The notes under the pieces: generated by a model
What the model was told of the DNA's origin: nothing
Database searches by the model: none
The model's input: only the letters and a program-made list of their open reading frames with translations
Shown: positions 15,276-23,551 of the stretch, in pieces
Position numbering within the stretch: the first letter of the stretch is position 1
Layout: each line of letters starts with the position of its first letter
Position numbers and translations under genes: made by a program
DNA from: CAUZJF01 sp965248605
GTDB lineage: Bacteria; Chloroflexota; Dehalococcoidia; Lucifugimonadales; CAUZJF01
DNA: 64,000 nucleotides
Direction of reading: 5' to 3'
NCBI GenBank assembly: GCA_965248605.1
Contig: CBDFJV010000007.1
Span: forward strand, 2,108,001-2,172,000

Positions 15276-17306
15276 ATGGCTGACCAAGAAACACTTGATC
15301 GAGTAAACGCCCTCAGGCAGGAGCTTAACCTACAGAATCACCTCTACTACGTACTGGACCGCCCGGAAATTAGTGATGGTCAGTACGACGAGTTGATTCG
15401 AGAGCTCAGGAAGCTGGAGTCGGAGAATCCGGAACTCGTGACGCCGGACTCGCCGACCCAGCGAGTCGGAGCCGAGCCCGCCAAAGGCTTCACGCAAGCC
15501 GAGCATCCGGTCCCGCTACTGAGTCTCGGCAACGCCTTCGATGAGGATGAGTTCGCCGCCTGGCACGCCAGGGCGGCCGCCCTTATCGAAGACTCCTCCT
15601 TTGAAATGGTCTGCGAGCTGAAGTACGACGGACTGGCTGTCGCGTTGACCTACGAGGAAGGGGTGTTCGTTCGAGGGGCTACGAGAGGAAACGGCGCGGT
15701 TGGCGAGGACGTCACTCTGAACCTACGCACCATAAGGAGTGTGCCCTTGACCGTCCTGGGCGACGCTCCGCCCCGATTCGAAGTGCGCGGGGAAGTGCTT
15801 TTCCCCAAGTCGGAGTTCCACAAGTTCAACGATGAGCGCGTAGCTCATGGCCTTCCCACCTATGCCCATCCGCGGAACACGGCCGCCGGCTCCGTCCGGC
15901 AGCTCGATCCCCGTGTTACCGCCGAGCGCCGACTGGACATCTTCATCTATAGCCTTGGCTACGCCGAAGGAGAAGATGCCCCAAACAACCACTCGGATAC
16001 TATGGCCTATCTCGGTCATCTGGGATTCAAAGTCAACCCAAACAACCGACTCGTGGCGACCCCCGAAGAGGCGCTCGACTACTATCGCGAGTGGCTTGAG
16101 AAGTGGGAAGAGCTGGACTACGGGTGCGACGGAGTGGTCATAAAAGTCAACCGGTTCGACTTGCAGCAACACCTCGGTGTGGTGGGGCGAGAGCCGCGTT
16201 GGGCAGTCGCCTACAAGTTCCCTGCAACGCAGTCCGTCACCAGGCTCGCGGACATCCGGGTCAACGTCGGCCGGACCGGCTCGATCAACCCATACGCGGT
16301 TCTAGAACCGGTCGACATCGCTGGCGTGACCGTCCAGCAAGCGACGCTACACAACGAAGACTACATCCGCGTCAAAGATCTTCGGGTCGGGGATTGGGTA
16401 GTAGTCGAGCGGGCCGGCGAAGTAATCCCGCAGGTCGTAACCGTGCTCACCGACCGTCGCTCTGGGGACGAGCGTCCGTTCGAGATGCCGAAGGCCTGTC
16501 CAAGCTGCGGTGAGCCCGTTGTGCGGGAGGAAAGTGAGTCGGGGACCTTCTGTGTCAACGCGGCTTGCCCCGCCCAGCTTGTTCGTCTGCTCGAGCATTT
16601 CGTCAGTAGGGGCGCGATGGATATCGAAGGTCTGGGCATCAGCCAGACCGCCACACTGCTCAAGGAAGGCTTGATCGAAGACGCCGCTGACCTCTATTCG
16701 CTAAAGGCCGATGACCTGGTCAAGCTGGACCGGATGGGGGAGAAGAGCGTCTCGAACCTCCTGGCGGCCGTAGAGGAGAGCAAAGACCGGCCGCTCTCGA
16801 GGGTCCTCGTAGGGCTCGGCATCGGTCACATAGGCTCAGAGGTGGCGGAGCTTCTGGCCCGCCACTTCAGTTCGATGGACGCGCTGATGGCCGCAACCGT
16901 AGAGGACCTCGAGGCGATACCGTCGATAGGTCCCAAGATCGCCGCGAGCGTGGTGGCGTACTTCGCCAACGAGTCCAACAGGAAGGTTATCGAGAAACTC
17001 CGAGTGGCCGGCGTGCGCCTCGAGGACGAGGCTTCACCCGAGCCAGCGGACCAGTCTCTATTAGGACTGCGCTTCGTCGTAACCGGTCGCCTGGCGCGGT
17101 TCAGCCGGTCCGAAATCGAAGAGAAAATCAAAGAGCTCGGCGCCGCCGTCAGCGGGAGCGTAAGCGGGCGCACGAACTATCTGGTCGCCGGCGAAGACGC
17201 GGGCACCAAGCTCGCCGATGCTCAACAACTGGAGGTCCCGGTCCTCAACGAGCAGGGATTCCTGGACCTGGTGGAACAGAGGCGGGCTAAGGCGCGGACT
17301 GCCTGA
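15276..17306 (+). CDS. ligA: NAD-dependent DNA ligase LigA
   Basis: A 676-residue ligase. Domains in order: the Ia domain with YYVLDRPEISDGQYDEL (NAD binding), the adenylation domain with the KxDG nucleophile Lys116 in CELKYDG, the OB fold, a four-cysteine zinc finger (CPSCGEPVV...FCVNAACPAQ), helix-hairpin-helix repeats, and a C-terminal BRCT domain (residues ~600-676, LRFVVTGRLARFSRSEI). It seals nicks in replication and repair. ATG at 15276 is preferred; TTG at 15261 would add five residues. recF follows after 92 bp. Confidence 0.97.
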   Translation: MADQETLDRVNALRQELNLQNHLYYVLDRPEISDGQYDELIRELRKLESENPELVTPDSPTQRVGAEPAKGFTQAEHPVPLLSLGNAFDEDEFAAWHARAAALIEDSSFEMVCELKYDGLAVALTYEEGVFVRGATRGNGAVGEDVTLNLRTIRSVPLTVLGDAPPRFEVRGEVLFPKSEFHKFNDERVAHGLPTYAHPRNTAAGSVRQLDPRVTAERRLDIFIYSLGYAEGEDAPNNHSDTMAYLGHLGFKVNPNNRLVATPEEALDYYREWLEKWEELDYGCDGVVIKVNRFDLQQHLGVVGREPRWAVAYKFPATQSVTRLADIRVNVGRTGSINPYAVLEPVDIAGVTVQQATLHNEDYIRVKDLRVGDWVVVERAGEVIPQVVTVLTDRRSGDERPFEMPKACPSCGEPVVREESESGTFCVNAACPAQLVRLLEHFVSRGAMDIEGLGISQTATLLKEGLIEDAADLYSLKADDLVKLDRMGEKSVSNLLAAVEESKDRPLSRVLVGLGIGHIGSEVAELLARHFSSMDALMAATVEDLEAIPSIGPKIAASVVAYFANESNRKVIEKLRVAGVRLEDEASPEPADQSLLGLRFVVTGRLARFSRSEIEEKIKELGAAVSGSVSGRTNYLVAGEDAGTKLADAQQLEVPVLNEQGFLDLVEQRRAKARTA

Positions 17307-17398
17307 GGAGTCGACACTGGGACGTGCTCTTGAGGACCACGGAATGAACCCAGAGGCGTCTCGTTCCCTGTCAGCTATCTCCGCCACGAGGTGGACTC

Positions 17399-18622
17399 AT
17401 CTACGTTAGCGAACTGGGCCTCCTGAACTTCCGCAACTACGAGGATCTGAAGCTCGCCTTCGAACCAGGAATCGTGCTGGTTGAGGGTGGCAATGGACAC
17501 GGCAAGAGCAACCTGCTCGAAGCCCTGTACATGCTGGCGATCGCGAAGTCTCCTCGGGCATCATCTGATCGGGAGCTGGTCCGTCGTGAAGCGAGCGGCG
17601 AACAGGTGCAGGCCCAGGTAGCGGCCACCGCGATTCGCGACGGTAGCCGCGTCAAGGTCCAGATCGACCTTGTGGGCACACCGAATACCCCCGATAGCTC
17701 GCCAGAAGGCTCGGACTGGAACGGAACGCCGGACCAACCGGCGCCGGGCCGCCTTGATGTCCAGAAACAGCTACGGGTCAACGGCCTACAGCGACGGTCG
17801 TTCGAGGCCGTCGGCGAGATCAACGCGGTCCTCTTCACCGCGCAAGACCTAGATCTCGTTCTGGGCTCGCCGTCCGTTCGGCGCCGCTACATGGACATCC
17901 TGATCTCGCAACTGGACCACGCCTACCTCCGAGCGCTCCAGCGCTACCAGAGGGTCCTCTCGCAACGCAACCCGCTGTTGAGGTCTGTAAGCTCCGGCCG
18001 CGCGAGACCGGACGAGCTCGACTACTGGGATAACGAGCTTGTGGATGCTGGCGGCGTTCTCTTGAATCGGCGCGCCACGATGCTGGAGGTGCTCTCGACG
18101 ACGGCGGCGCCTATCTATCGCATTCTCGGCGGAGACGACGGCGACCTGGTCATCGCCTACCGGCCCAGCGTACAGGTCGAGCCTGGGACGACGGAGGGCG
18201 ATGCAGGCCGGTTGATGCGAGACGCGCTGGACTCGCATCGCGACCGGGAGCTTGCTCAGGGGTTCACGCTTTTCGGTCCGCACCGGGACGATCTCCAAAT
18301 GCTGCTGGGTGACATGGACGTAGCTTCATACGCCTCACGCGGACAGTGCCGGACCGTCGTGCTTGCCATGAAGCTCGCCGAGGCGGCTTATCTCAAGGAC
18401 CAGCGAGGCGACGAGCCCGTCGTCCTGCTCGACGACGTGCTCTCGGAGCTGGATATCCGGCGGCGGGCCGAAGTCCTCGACATGACGTCACAGTACGAGC
18501 AGGTGTTCATCACCGCAACGGACGCCGAGCACATCGGCGAACCGCACATCTCGCGCATGTCGCGGTTCGTGGTGCGGGACGGGGAGATCGAGGCTCTTCC
18601 AGTGGCCGGCGCAAGGGGGTAA
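17399..18622 (+). CDS. recF: DNA replication and repair protein RecF, apparent ATC start
   Basis: A RecF-type SMC-like ATPase that loads RecA at gaps. It has an N-terminal YVSELGLLNFRNYEDLKL strand region, Walker A GGNGHGKS (residues 30-37), a Q-loop region EINAVLFTAQDLDLV, a signature-like SRGQCRTVVLAMKLAE and Walker B VVLLDDVLSELD. The frame is open from 17348 but contains no ATG, GTG or TTG before GTG 17474, which would delete the conserved first strand. ATC at 17399 sits exactly where homologues begin (Met-Tyr) and has GAGGTGG ending 4 bp upstream. I therefore place the start at ATC, giving 407 residues. A substitution error in the sequence is the alternative. Confidence 0.85.
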   Translation: MYVSELGLLNFRNYEDLKLAFEPGIVLVEGGNGHGKSNLLEALYMLAIAKSPRASSDRELVRREASGEQVQAQVAATAIRDGSRVKVQIDLVGTPNTPDSSPEGSDWNGTPDQPAPGRLDVQKQLRVNGLQRRSFEAVGEINAVLFTAQDLDLVLGSPSVRRRYMDILISQLDHAYLRALQRYQRVLSQRNPLLRSVSSGRARPDELDYWDNELVDAGGVLLNRRATMLEVLSTTAAPIYRILGGDDGDLVIAYRPSVQVEPGTTEGDAGRLMRDALDSHRDRELAQGFTLFGPHRDDLQMLLGDMDVASYASRGQCRTVVLAMKLAEAAYLKDQRGDEPVVLLDDVLSELDIRRRAEVLDMTSQYEQVFITATDAEHIGEPHISRMSRFVVRDGEIEALPVAGARG

Positions 18623-18631
18623 AGAGGCAAC

Positions 18632-18964
18632 TTATCCTACCTTAGACAGGTTCCATGCCCCGTTAGACTCCTCCAAGGTCATATCGTGGACTCTAACCAC
18701 AGCGCGCGTTCCAGATGAGAGATTTCCAGGTGCGTTTTGGATCGTGACTCGAGGCTCGGCATCGTTGGTCCGAGCGCACTCTTCCACGACGGCCAGTATC
18801 TCATCGAAAAAGGATGGTGCAAGCGCCTCAACGCCGGAGAAGTCGAGGACAACCTGTCCTTGTCCGCTCATTGCGTCGGCAACGTTGGCCTGAAGGGACC
18901 TGGCTGTACCCCTTGTTACCAACGCCTTCCGCTCCAGCAGCTTGTAAACCTGGACCGTTTTCAT
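18632..18964 (-). CDS. STAS-like (DUF4325) regulatory protein
   Basis: A 110-residue protein. VVLDFSGVEALAPSFFDEIL (residues ~38-57) matches the STAS-like DUF4325 pattern, in which a strand-Ser-helix unit resembles anti-sigma-factor antagonists. It lies 12 bp downstream of an ATPase gene on the same strand, so the pair probably forms a partner-switching or sensory module. It converges with recF (9-bp gap). The target is unknown. Confidence 0.7.
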   Translation of the reverse strand: MKTVQVYKLLERKALVTRGTARSLQANVADAMSGQGQVVLDFSGVEALAPSFFDEILAVVEECARTNDAEPRVTIQNAPGNLSSGTRAVVRVHDMTLEESNGAWNLSKVG

Positions 18965-18976
18965 GCCACAGTATTC

Positions 18977-19828
18977 CTACGTCGGAATGGATGTGTATCC
19001 AAGTGTCCCGGGGAACAGTCTGCTCCGTCGCGCCTCGCTCTGTACGTCCTCTCTGATTTCCACCATCCCAAGGCCGGAGTGGATTATTAGTTGCCTGTTT
19101 GCCTTTCGGGCATCCTCCGCAATGCTGAAAAGCCCTATGCCACGGGTTTTGTTCCCTGTGCCGCTGACTCGTTCTCGAAGCGCGAGTTCGATTGCAACCC
19201 AGTCATAGGGGACGCGGTCCCTAAGGTCAGGATTGTTTTCAAGAGAGCGTCTGATGCCGATTCCCCCATCTCCCACGGCGCAAACAAACCTATTACCTTG
19301 TTGGAACTCAAAGTACTGGATGATTCCGTACGCGTCTACCGGTGATTCGGAATGCTGGATTGCGTTCGAGCTCAATTCAGCGAATACTTCGCTCACATCT
19401 GGGTGAATGTTGGGAGACCCAAGACCGGACTCGCTAAGCGCCTCGAGGGCATTGTTAGTAACGTGGTCCATTTGAAACTCGCTCTCCAACTTGGTCAAAG
19501 GAATGATCACTCGTTGTGTTTGTCCCTGGCTCACGCCGCGGTCGTCAACTTCAACACCGTGCTCCTTAAGTGTCTCAAACAATCCAAGCGACTTCAGGTG
19601 GCGGCAGACCGCCATGCTCTCGGGTACGAGCAACGTGCAGTCGGCGCCCTTCGACCTCGCCAACAAAGGGTAGACTACGCACCATAAAACAGCCGGTGGC
19701 CGAACGAATTCACACTCGCGCAGGTCCACCACGATATCCGTCTCATGGAACGAGTCGCGGCGAGGGTCCGGTACATCACCATAGATCGTTCCTGCGTGCT
19801 TGAAGTCGCGGTACGGACGGATTCTCAC
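18977..19828 (-). CDS. HATPase_c-domain protein (GHKL ATPase) with N-terminal STAS-like region
   Basis: A 283-residue protein. Residues ~30-110 (DIVVDLRECEFVRPPAVLW and the following LFETLKEHGV) look like a degenerate STAS-like domain. The C-terminal half carries GHKL ATP-binding motifs: N-box VFAELSSNAIQHS, G1 box AVGDGGIGI, and a GNKTRGIGLFSI lid. It resembles anti-sigma kinases of the RsbW type or histidine kinase ATPase domains but has no His phospho-acceptor or TM segment. GTG start 12 bp after purS, so it may be transcribed with the purine block. Base composition looks lower in GC than in its neighbours. Confidence 0.7.
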   Translation of the reverse strand: MRIRPYRDFKHAGTIYGDVPDPRRDSFHETDIVVDLRECEFVRPPAVLWCVVYPLLARSKGADCTLLVPESMAVCRHLKSLGLFETLKEHGVEVDDRGVSQGQTQRVIIPLTKLESEFQMDHVTNNALEALSESGLGSPNIHPDVSEVFAELSSNAIQHSESPVDAYGIIQYFEFQQGNRFVCAVGDGGIGIRRSLENNPDLRDRVPYDWVAIELALRERVSGTGNKTRGIGLFSIAEDARKANRQLIIHSGLGMVEIREDVQSEARRSRLFPGTLGYTSIPT

Positions 19829-19840
19829 AACGGTCTATTC

Positions 19841-20092
19841 TTACTCCAGCTGTTCTAGCTCGTAGCGGTACTGGTCGATGACGGGGTTGGCCAGCAGATC
19901 GTCGCACATCCGGCCGACCTCACGGTCCGCCGTGGCCTGGTCGTCCGCTTCGAGCCGGATCTCGAAGTACTTCCCGGCCCTCAAGCTTTTGATGGTATCG
20001 AAACCGAGGTCCTTCAGCGCACCGTGAATGGTTAGCCCTTCGGGGTCGTTGACCGTGGGTTTCAGCGAAACGTAGACCCGCGCGAGGAACAT
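19841..20092 (-). CDS. purS: Phosphoribosylformylglycinamidine synthase subunit PurS
   Basis: An 83-residue PurS: ARVYVSLKPTVNDPEGLTIHGALKDLG, then VRAGKYF-like SLRAGKYFEIRLE, and the terminal LLANPVIDQYRYELE. PurS bridges the small PurL and the glutaminase PurQ in step 4 of purine synthesis. purQ and purL are not in the window; an ATPase/STAS pair follows instead. The ATG is 6 bp after the DUF3105 stop. Confidence 0.92.
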   Translation of the reverse strand: MFLARVYVSLKPTVNDPEGLTIHGALKDLGFDTIKSLRAGKYFEIRLEADDQATADREVGRMCDDLLANPVIDQYRYELEQLE

Positions 20093-20098
20093 GAATGG

Positions 20099-20722
20099 TC
20101 AGCGGGCGGTCGGCTCGGGGGCGTTGCTGGAGTTCACGTGGGCGCGGATAAACTCCTTGATGCGGTCCTCGTCGAACTCGTCGAACGTGTCCTGGTAGTT
20201 CCATGCTGTCAACGCGATCGTCGTGGACATGTTGGGATATGGCGACATTATGACCTTGGTGGCCCCCTCCACGATACCTCTGAGCTGCGCAACGAGCTCC
20301 GCGCAGCCGTTGGGGCAATCGTAATGTACGCCGACTCCTGCGTGCTCGAGATTGTGCACGAGAACCTCGTCTGGTACGAAGATCTCGTGCTCGCCCCAGC
20401 GGGTCGGGGCATTGAAGTCGGAGTAATGCCAACCCGAGGTTGCAGGGACGGAATTGTACGGCGCGTGATCTTCGTCCCGAGGGATATGCTCCCTGCCTTG
20501 ATCGGAGATTCGCGTCCCAACGCCGCCACCGCCGCCGGAGCTGCCGATACTAAGCGGCAGGCTTGTCGCGAACAGCGCGAAGATGAAGAACAATGCGATC
20601 GTGGTCACGCCGGCAAAACCGGCAAGACGTTTGAACCGCCGTTTGCGGTCCCGGCGCGCACGGCGCGCGGCCCGGGCCTGCGTTGGCGTTAGCCTGTTCC
20701 GACGAGTCGGTTGCGTTGACAT
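20099..20722 (-). CDS. DUF3105 membrane-anchored protein
   Basis: A 207-residue protein. It has an Arg-rich cytoplasmic N-terminus (~residues 1-33), one TM segment (FAGVTTIALFFIFALFATSL), a Gly-rich linker, then a DUF3105 domain: YNSVPATSGWHYSDFNAPT, GEHEIFVPDEVLVHNLEHAGV and VHYDCPNGC. The conserved His and Cys residues suggest metal binding in the extracytoplasmic domain (inference). It is embedded between purC and purS, 27 bp after the purC stop. Confidence 0.85.
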   Translation of the reverse strand: MSTQPTRRNRLTPTQARAARRARRDRKRRFKRLAGFAGVTTIALFFIFALFATSLPLSIGSSGGGGGVGTRISDQGREHIPRDEDHAPYNSVPATSGWHYSDFNAPTRWGEHEIFVPDEVLVHNLEHAGVGVHYDCPNGCAELVAQLRGIVEGATKVIMSPYPNMSTTIALTAWNYQDTFDEFDEDRIKEFIRAHVNSSNAPEPTAR

Positions 20723-20749
20723 GAATCCTCCGCCGCCGCCGCTTCCATT

Positions 20750-21625
20750 CTAGCGCAACGATTGCCCGGTTAGCCTGCGATAGGCCTCCAGGTACCTTTG
20801 CGTGGTGTGTTCCACTATATCCGCTGGCAGCTCGGGCGCGGGGGGCTCGTGGTCCCAGCCATGCTGGTCGAGCCAGTCGCGGACGAACTGCTTGTCGAAA
20901 TTGGGCTGCGACTTGCCGGGGGCGTACCCGTCTGTATCCCAGAAGCGGCTCGAGTCGGGTGTCAGAAGCTCGTCTATCAGGGTAAGTTCGCCATCGATGA
21001 ATCCGAACTCCATTTTCGTATCGGCGATGATGATATCGTTCTCCAGAGCATAATCGCGGGCGAAATTGTAGACGGCGATGGACGTGTCGGAGAGGCGCTC
21101 GGCCACGTCTCCTCCGACCATCGCTTCAACTTCATCCCACGTCATATTTTCGTCGTGGCCCTCCTCGGCTTTGGTCGTTGGGGTGAACAAGGGCTCAGGG
21201 AAGCGGTCGCCTTCCCGGAGGCCTGCGGCCATGGCCATCCCGGATACGGTCTGGCTGCGCTTGTACTCGGACCACGCCGAGCCCGTGATGTAGCCGCGCA
21301 CAATGCACTCGATGTCAATGCGCTCGGCCCTAGTAACGACCATGGCCTGTCTGGCGAGTTCTGCGGGTATGTCGAGGTCGTCGCGGCTCGTGGCTGATGC
21401 GATGAAGTGGTTCGGCACAAGGTGCGCCGACTTGTCGAACCAGAACGCCGATATTTGGGACAGTACAGCGCCCTTGTCTGGGATTGCCGTCGGAAGCACG
21501 ACGTCGAAGGCCGAGATGCGGTCGGTGGCGACCATCAGCAACTTGCCGTCACCTATGTCGTGCGTATCGCGCACTTTGCCGCGGTAGATCAGGTTAGGCA
21601 GCGGGGATTCTTTGATCGTCGTCAA
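20750..21625 (-). CDS. purC: Phosphoribosylaminoimidazole-succinocarboxamide synthase
   Basis: A 291-residue SAICAR synthase. YRGKVRDTHDIGDGKLLMVATDRISAFDVV is the family's N-terminal nucleotide-binding hairpin, followed by ECIVRGYITGSAWSEY and IADTKMEFGFIDGELTLIDELLTPDSSRFW. It joins aspartate to CAIR. TTG start with AGGAGG 6 bp upstream. It lies 10 bp downstream of purB. Confidence 0.97.
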   Translation of the reverse strand: MTTIKESPLPNLIYRGKVRDTHDIGDGKLLMVATDRISAFDVVLPTAIPDKGAVLSQISAFWFDKSAHLVPNHFIASATSRDDLDIPAELARQAMVVTRAERIDIECIVRGYITGSAWSEYKRSQTVSGMAMAAGLREGDRFPEPLFTPTTKAEEGHDENMTWDEVEAMVGGDVAERLSDTSIAVYNFARDYALENDIIIADTKMEFGFIDGELTLIDELLTPDSSRFWDTDGYAPGKSQPNFDKQFVRDWLDQHGWDHEPPAPELPADIVEHTTQRYLEAYRRLTGQSLR

Positions 21626-21635
21626 CTTATGCCTC

Positions 21636-22928
21636 CTAGTGTAGTCCTACGCGTTCGAAGATTTCGTCGATGTGTCGCACATAGTACTGATAGTCGAAAA
21701 GCGGCTCTAGTTCTGCCGATGGCAAAGCGTCGGTGACCAGCGGTTCCTGCCTCACCAGGTCCCTGAAGTCGGAGCCTTCGTTCCAGCTCTCCATAGCTAG
21801 ACGGTGCATGGTCCCATAGGCGTCCTCGCGACCGTGTCCCTTCTCTACAAGCGCGAGCAGTACGCGCTGAGAGAAGACGACACCTCTCGTCGACTCGATG
21901 TTCTCCCACATGCGCTCCGGGTGCACTCGAAGGCTGCTAATGACACCGGCGAACAGGTTCAGGATGTAATCGGTCGCAAGGCACGAATCGGGCAGGGTGA
22001 TGCGCTCAGCCGACGAGTGGCTGATGTCGCGCTCCCCCCACAAAGCTACGTTCTCGAGTGCCGTGACGGCATGTCCCCGAACTAGGCGAGCCAGCCCGCA
22101 CACCCGCTCAGATAACTCGGGGTTCCGCTTGTGCGGCATGGACGACGAGCCGGGCTGCCCCTCAGGGAAGTATTCGGCCACCTCGCGGATCTCGGTCCGC
22201 TGGAGCGCCCTAATCTCCGTCGCGAACTTCTCGAGCGAAGCTGCGATGATGGCTAAAGTCGTCACGAAGTGGGCGTGGCGGTCCCTCTGGACCACCTGAT
22301 TGGAGACCGGAGCAGCTTCGATGTCGAGGCGCTCGCATACGCGGGCCTCTATGACTGGCGGCACTGTCGCGTGGGTGCCCACCGGACCGGAAAGCTTGCC
22401 GACCGATACCGACTTCCCGGCCTGAGCGAGCCGTTCCTTGTTGCGTCGCATTTCGTCGTACCAGAGGGCCAGCTTGAGTCCGAAGGTCGTCGGCTCGGCG
22501 TGAACGCCATGGGTCCGGCCCATGATTAGCGTCCGTTTATGCTCGAGTGCGCGCTCACGTAGAGCTGTGAGGAGACCGTCGATCTCTTCGTCCAGTAGAC
22601 TGGCGGCCTCGCGTAGCTGGAGCCCTGTTCCCGTGTCCCACACGTCGCTGGTCGTGAGACCCAGGTGAAGCCAACGCCCTTCCGGACCTATGAACTCCGT
22701 GATCGAGCTCAGGAAGGCGGTCATTTCGTGGCGAGTGTCCTCGAGGATCTCGTTCAGGCGGTCCGCATTGTAAGTGGCGCCTCGAAGCCGCTTCATGTCA
22801 TCCTCGGGGATGACGCCTTCCTCGGTCCATGCCTCGCAGGTGGCGAGTTCGATTTCGAGCCACCTATCGTACTTGTTTTTTTCCGACCAGACCGCCTTCA
22901 TGCGCGGCCGGGAGTATCGCTCGATCAC
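21636..22928 (-). CDS. purB: Adenylosuccinate lyase
   Basis: A 430-residue member of the fumarase/aspartase superfamily. It begins IERYSRPRMKAVWSEKNKYDRWLEIE and carries TSDVWDTGTGLQLREA, MGRTHGVHAEP with the catalytic His, and the signature GSSSMPHKRNP. It cleaves SAICAR and adenylosuccinate. GTG at 22928 is chosen because homologues start there and GGAGG lies 9 bp upstream; the frame runs on to 23024 without family-like sequence. Confidence 0.96.
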   Translation of the reverse strand: MIERYSRPRMKAVWSEKNKYDRWLEIELATCEAWTEEGVIPEDDMKRLRGATYNADRLNEILEDTRHEMTAFLSSITEFIGPEGRWLHLGLTTSDVWDTGTGLQLREAASLLDEEIDGLLTALRERALEHKRTLIMGRTHGVHAEPTTFGLKLALWYDEMRRNKERLAQAGKSVSVGKLSGPVGTHATVPPVIEARVCERLDIEAAPVSNQVVQRDRHAHFVTTLAIIAASLEKFATEIRALQRTEIREVAEYFPEGQPGSSSMPHKRNPELSERVCGLARLVRGHAVTALENVALWGERDISHSSAERITLPDSCLATDYILNLFAGVISSLRVHPERMWENIESTRGVVFSQRVLLALVEKGHGREDAYGTMHRLAMESWNEGSDFRDLVRQEPLVTDALPSAELEPLFDYQYYVRHIDEIFERVGLH

Positions 22929-22999
22929 GCGGTTGGGCCTCCGCTGAATTCCGTCGATAGGGCAGGGGCCTTCGTGAGCACGGGTCTCGGTCGGAGATG

Positions 23000-23024
23000 G
23001 TGGGCTGGTCTCTGACCCGCCCAC
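23000..23024. repeat. REP-like palindrome between purE and purB
   Basis: GTGGGC (23000-23005) pairs with GCCCAC (23019-23024), and GGTC pairs with GACC inside it around TCT. On the minus strand it reads GTGGGCGGGTC, the same core as the palindromes at 12065 and 28041. Confidence 0.5.
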
Positions 23025-23060
23025 ACGTAGTGTGTCACCATAATTGCCACCTTCGTAGGA

Positions 23061-23519
23061 TCATCGTTTCTTGAGGCCCTCGCGATAGTCGTCGTAAGCC
23101 TGGCGAATCTCATCGTGTTTACCGCCCAGAATCTGGGCCGCCAGGAACGCGGCGTTTCGGGCGCCCCATGAACCGACAGCAACGCACGCCACGGGAATCC
23201 CCGGCGGCATCTGGGCTATCGCATACAGAGCGTCGACACCGCCGATGTCGCTTGAGGGCAACGGTATGCCGATAATCGGGAGCGTAGTCCAAGAAGCCAA
23301 GACCCCAGGTAGCCCCGCAGAGCCGCCGGCTGCCGCGATCAGGACCTCGATGCCCCTTTCGCGGGCCGACAACGCGTAGTCGCGGACCTTGTCGGGCGTA
23401 CGGTGCGCCGACGCCACCACGACCTCGTGCTCGACCTTCATCTGGTCGAGGACCTCGGACGTTTCGTTGACAACGGCTTCGTCTGTCTTGCTGCCCATCA
23501 CAACGCCGACTAGTGGCAT
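23061..23519 (-). CDS. purE: N5-carboxyaminoimidazole ribonucleotide mutase
   Basis: A 152-residue class I PurE: VGVVMGSKTDEAVV at the N-terminus, VASAHRTPDKV, AAAGGSAGLPGVLAS and LPIIGIPLPSSDIGGVDALYAIAQMPPGIPVACVAVG. It moves the carboxyl group from N5-CAIR to CAIR. ATG at 23519 has AAGGAG 9 bp upstream. No purK is next to it; the upstream gene on this strand is a permease-CRTAC1 fusion. Confidence 0.96.
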   Translation of the reverse strand: MPLVGVVMGSKTDEAVVNETSEVLDQMKVEHEVVVASAHRTPDKVRDYALSARERGIEVLIAAAGGSAGLPGVLASWTTLPIIGIPLPSSDIGGVDALYAIAQMPPGIPVACVAVGSWGARNAAFLAAQILGGKHDEIRQAYDDYREGLKKR

Positions 23520-23551
23520 AGCTGTATTCTCCTTGGTGACATCCGGGAATT

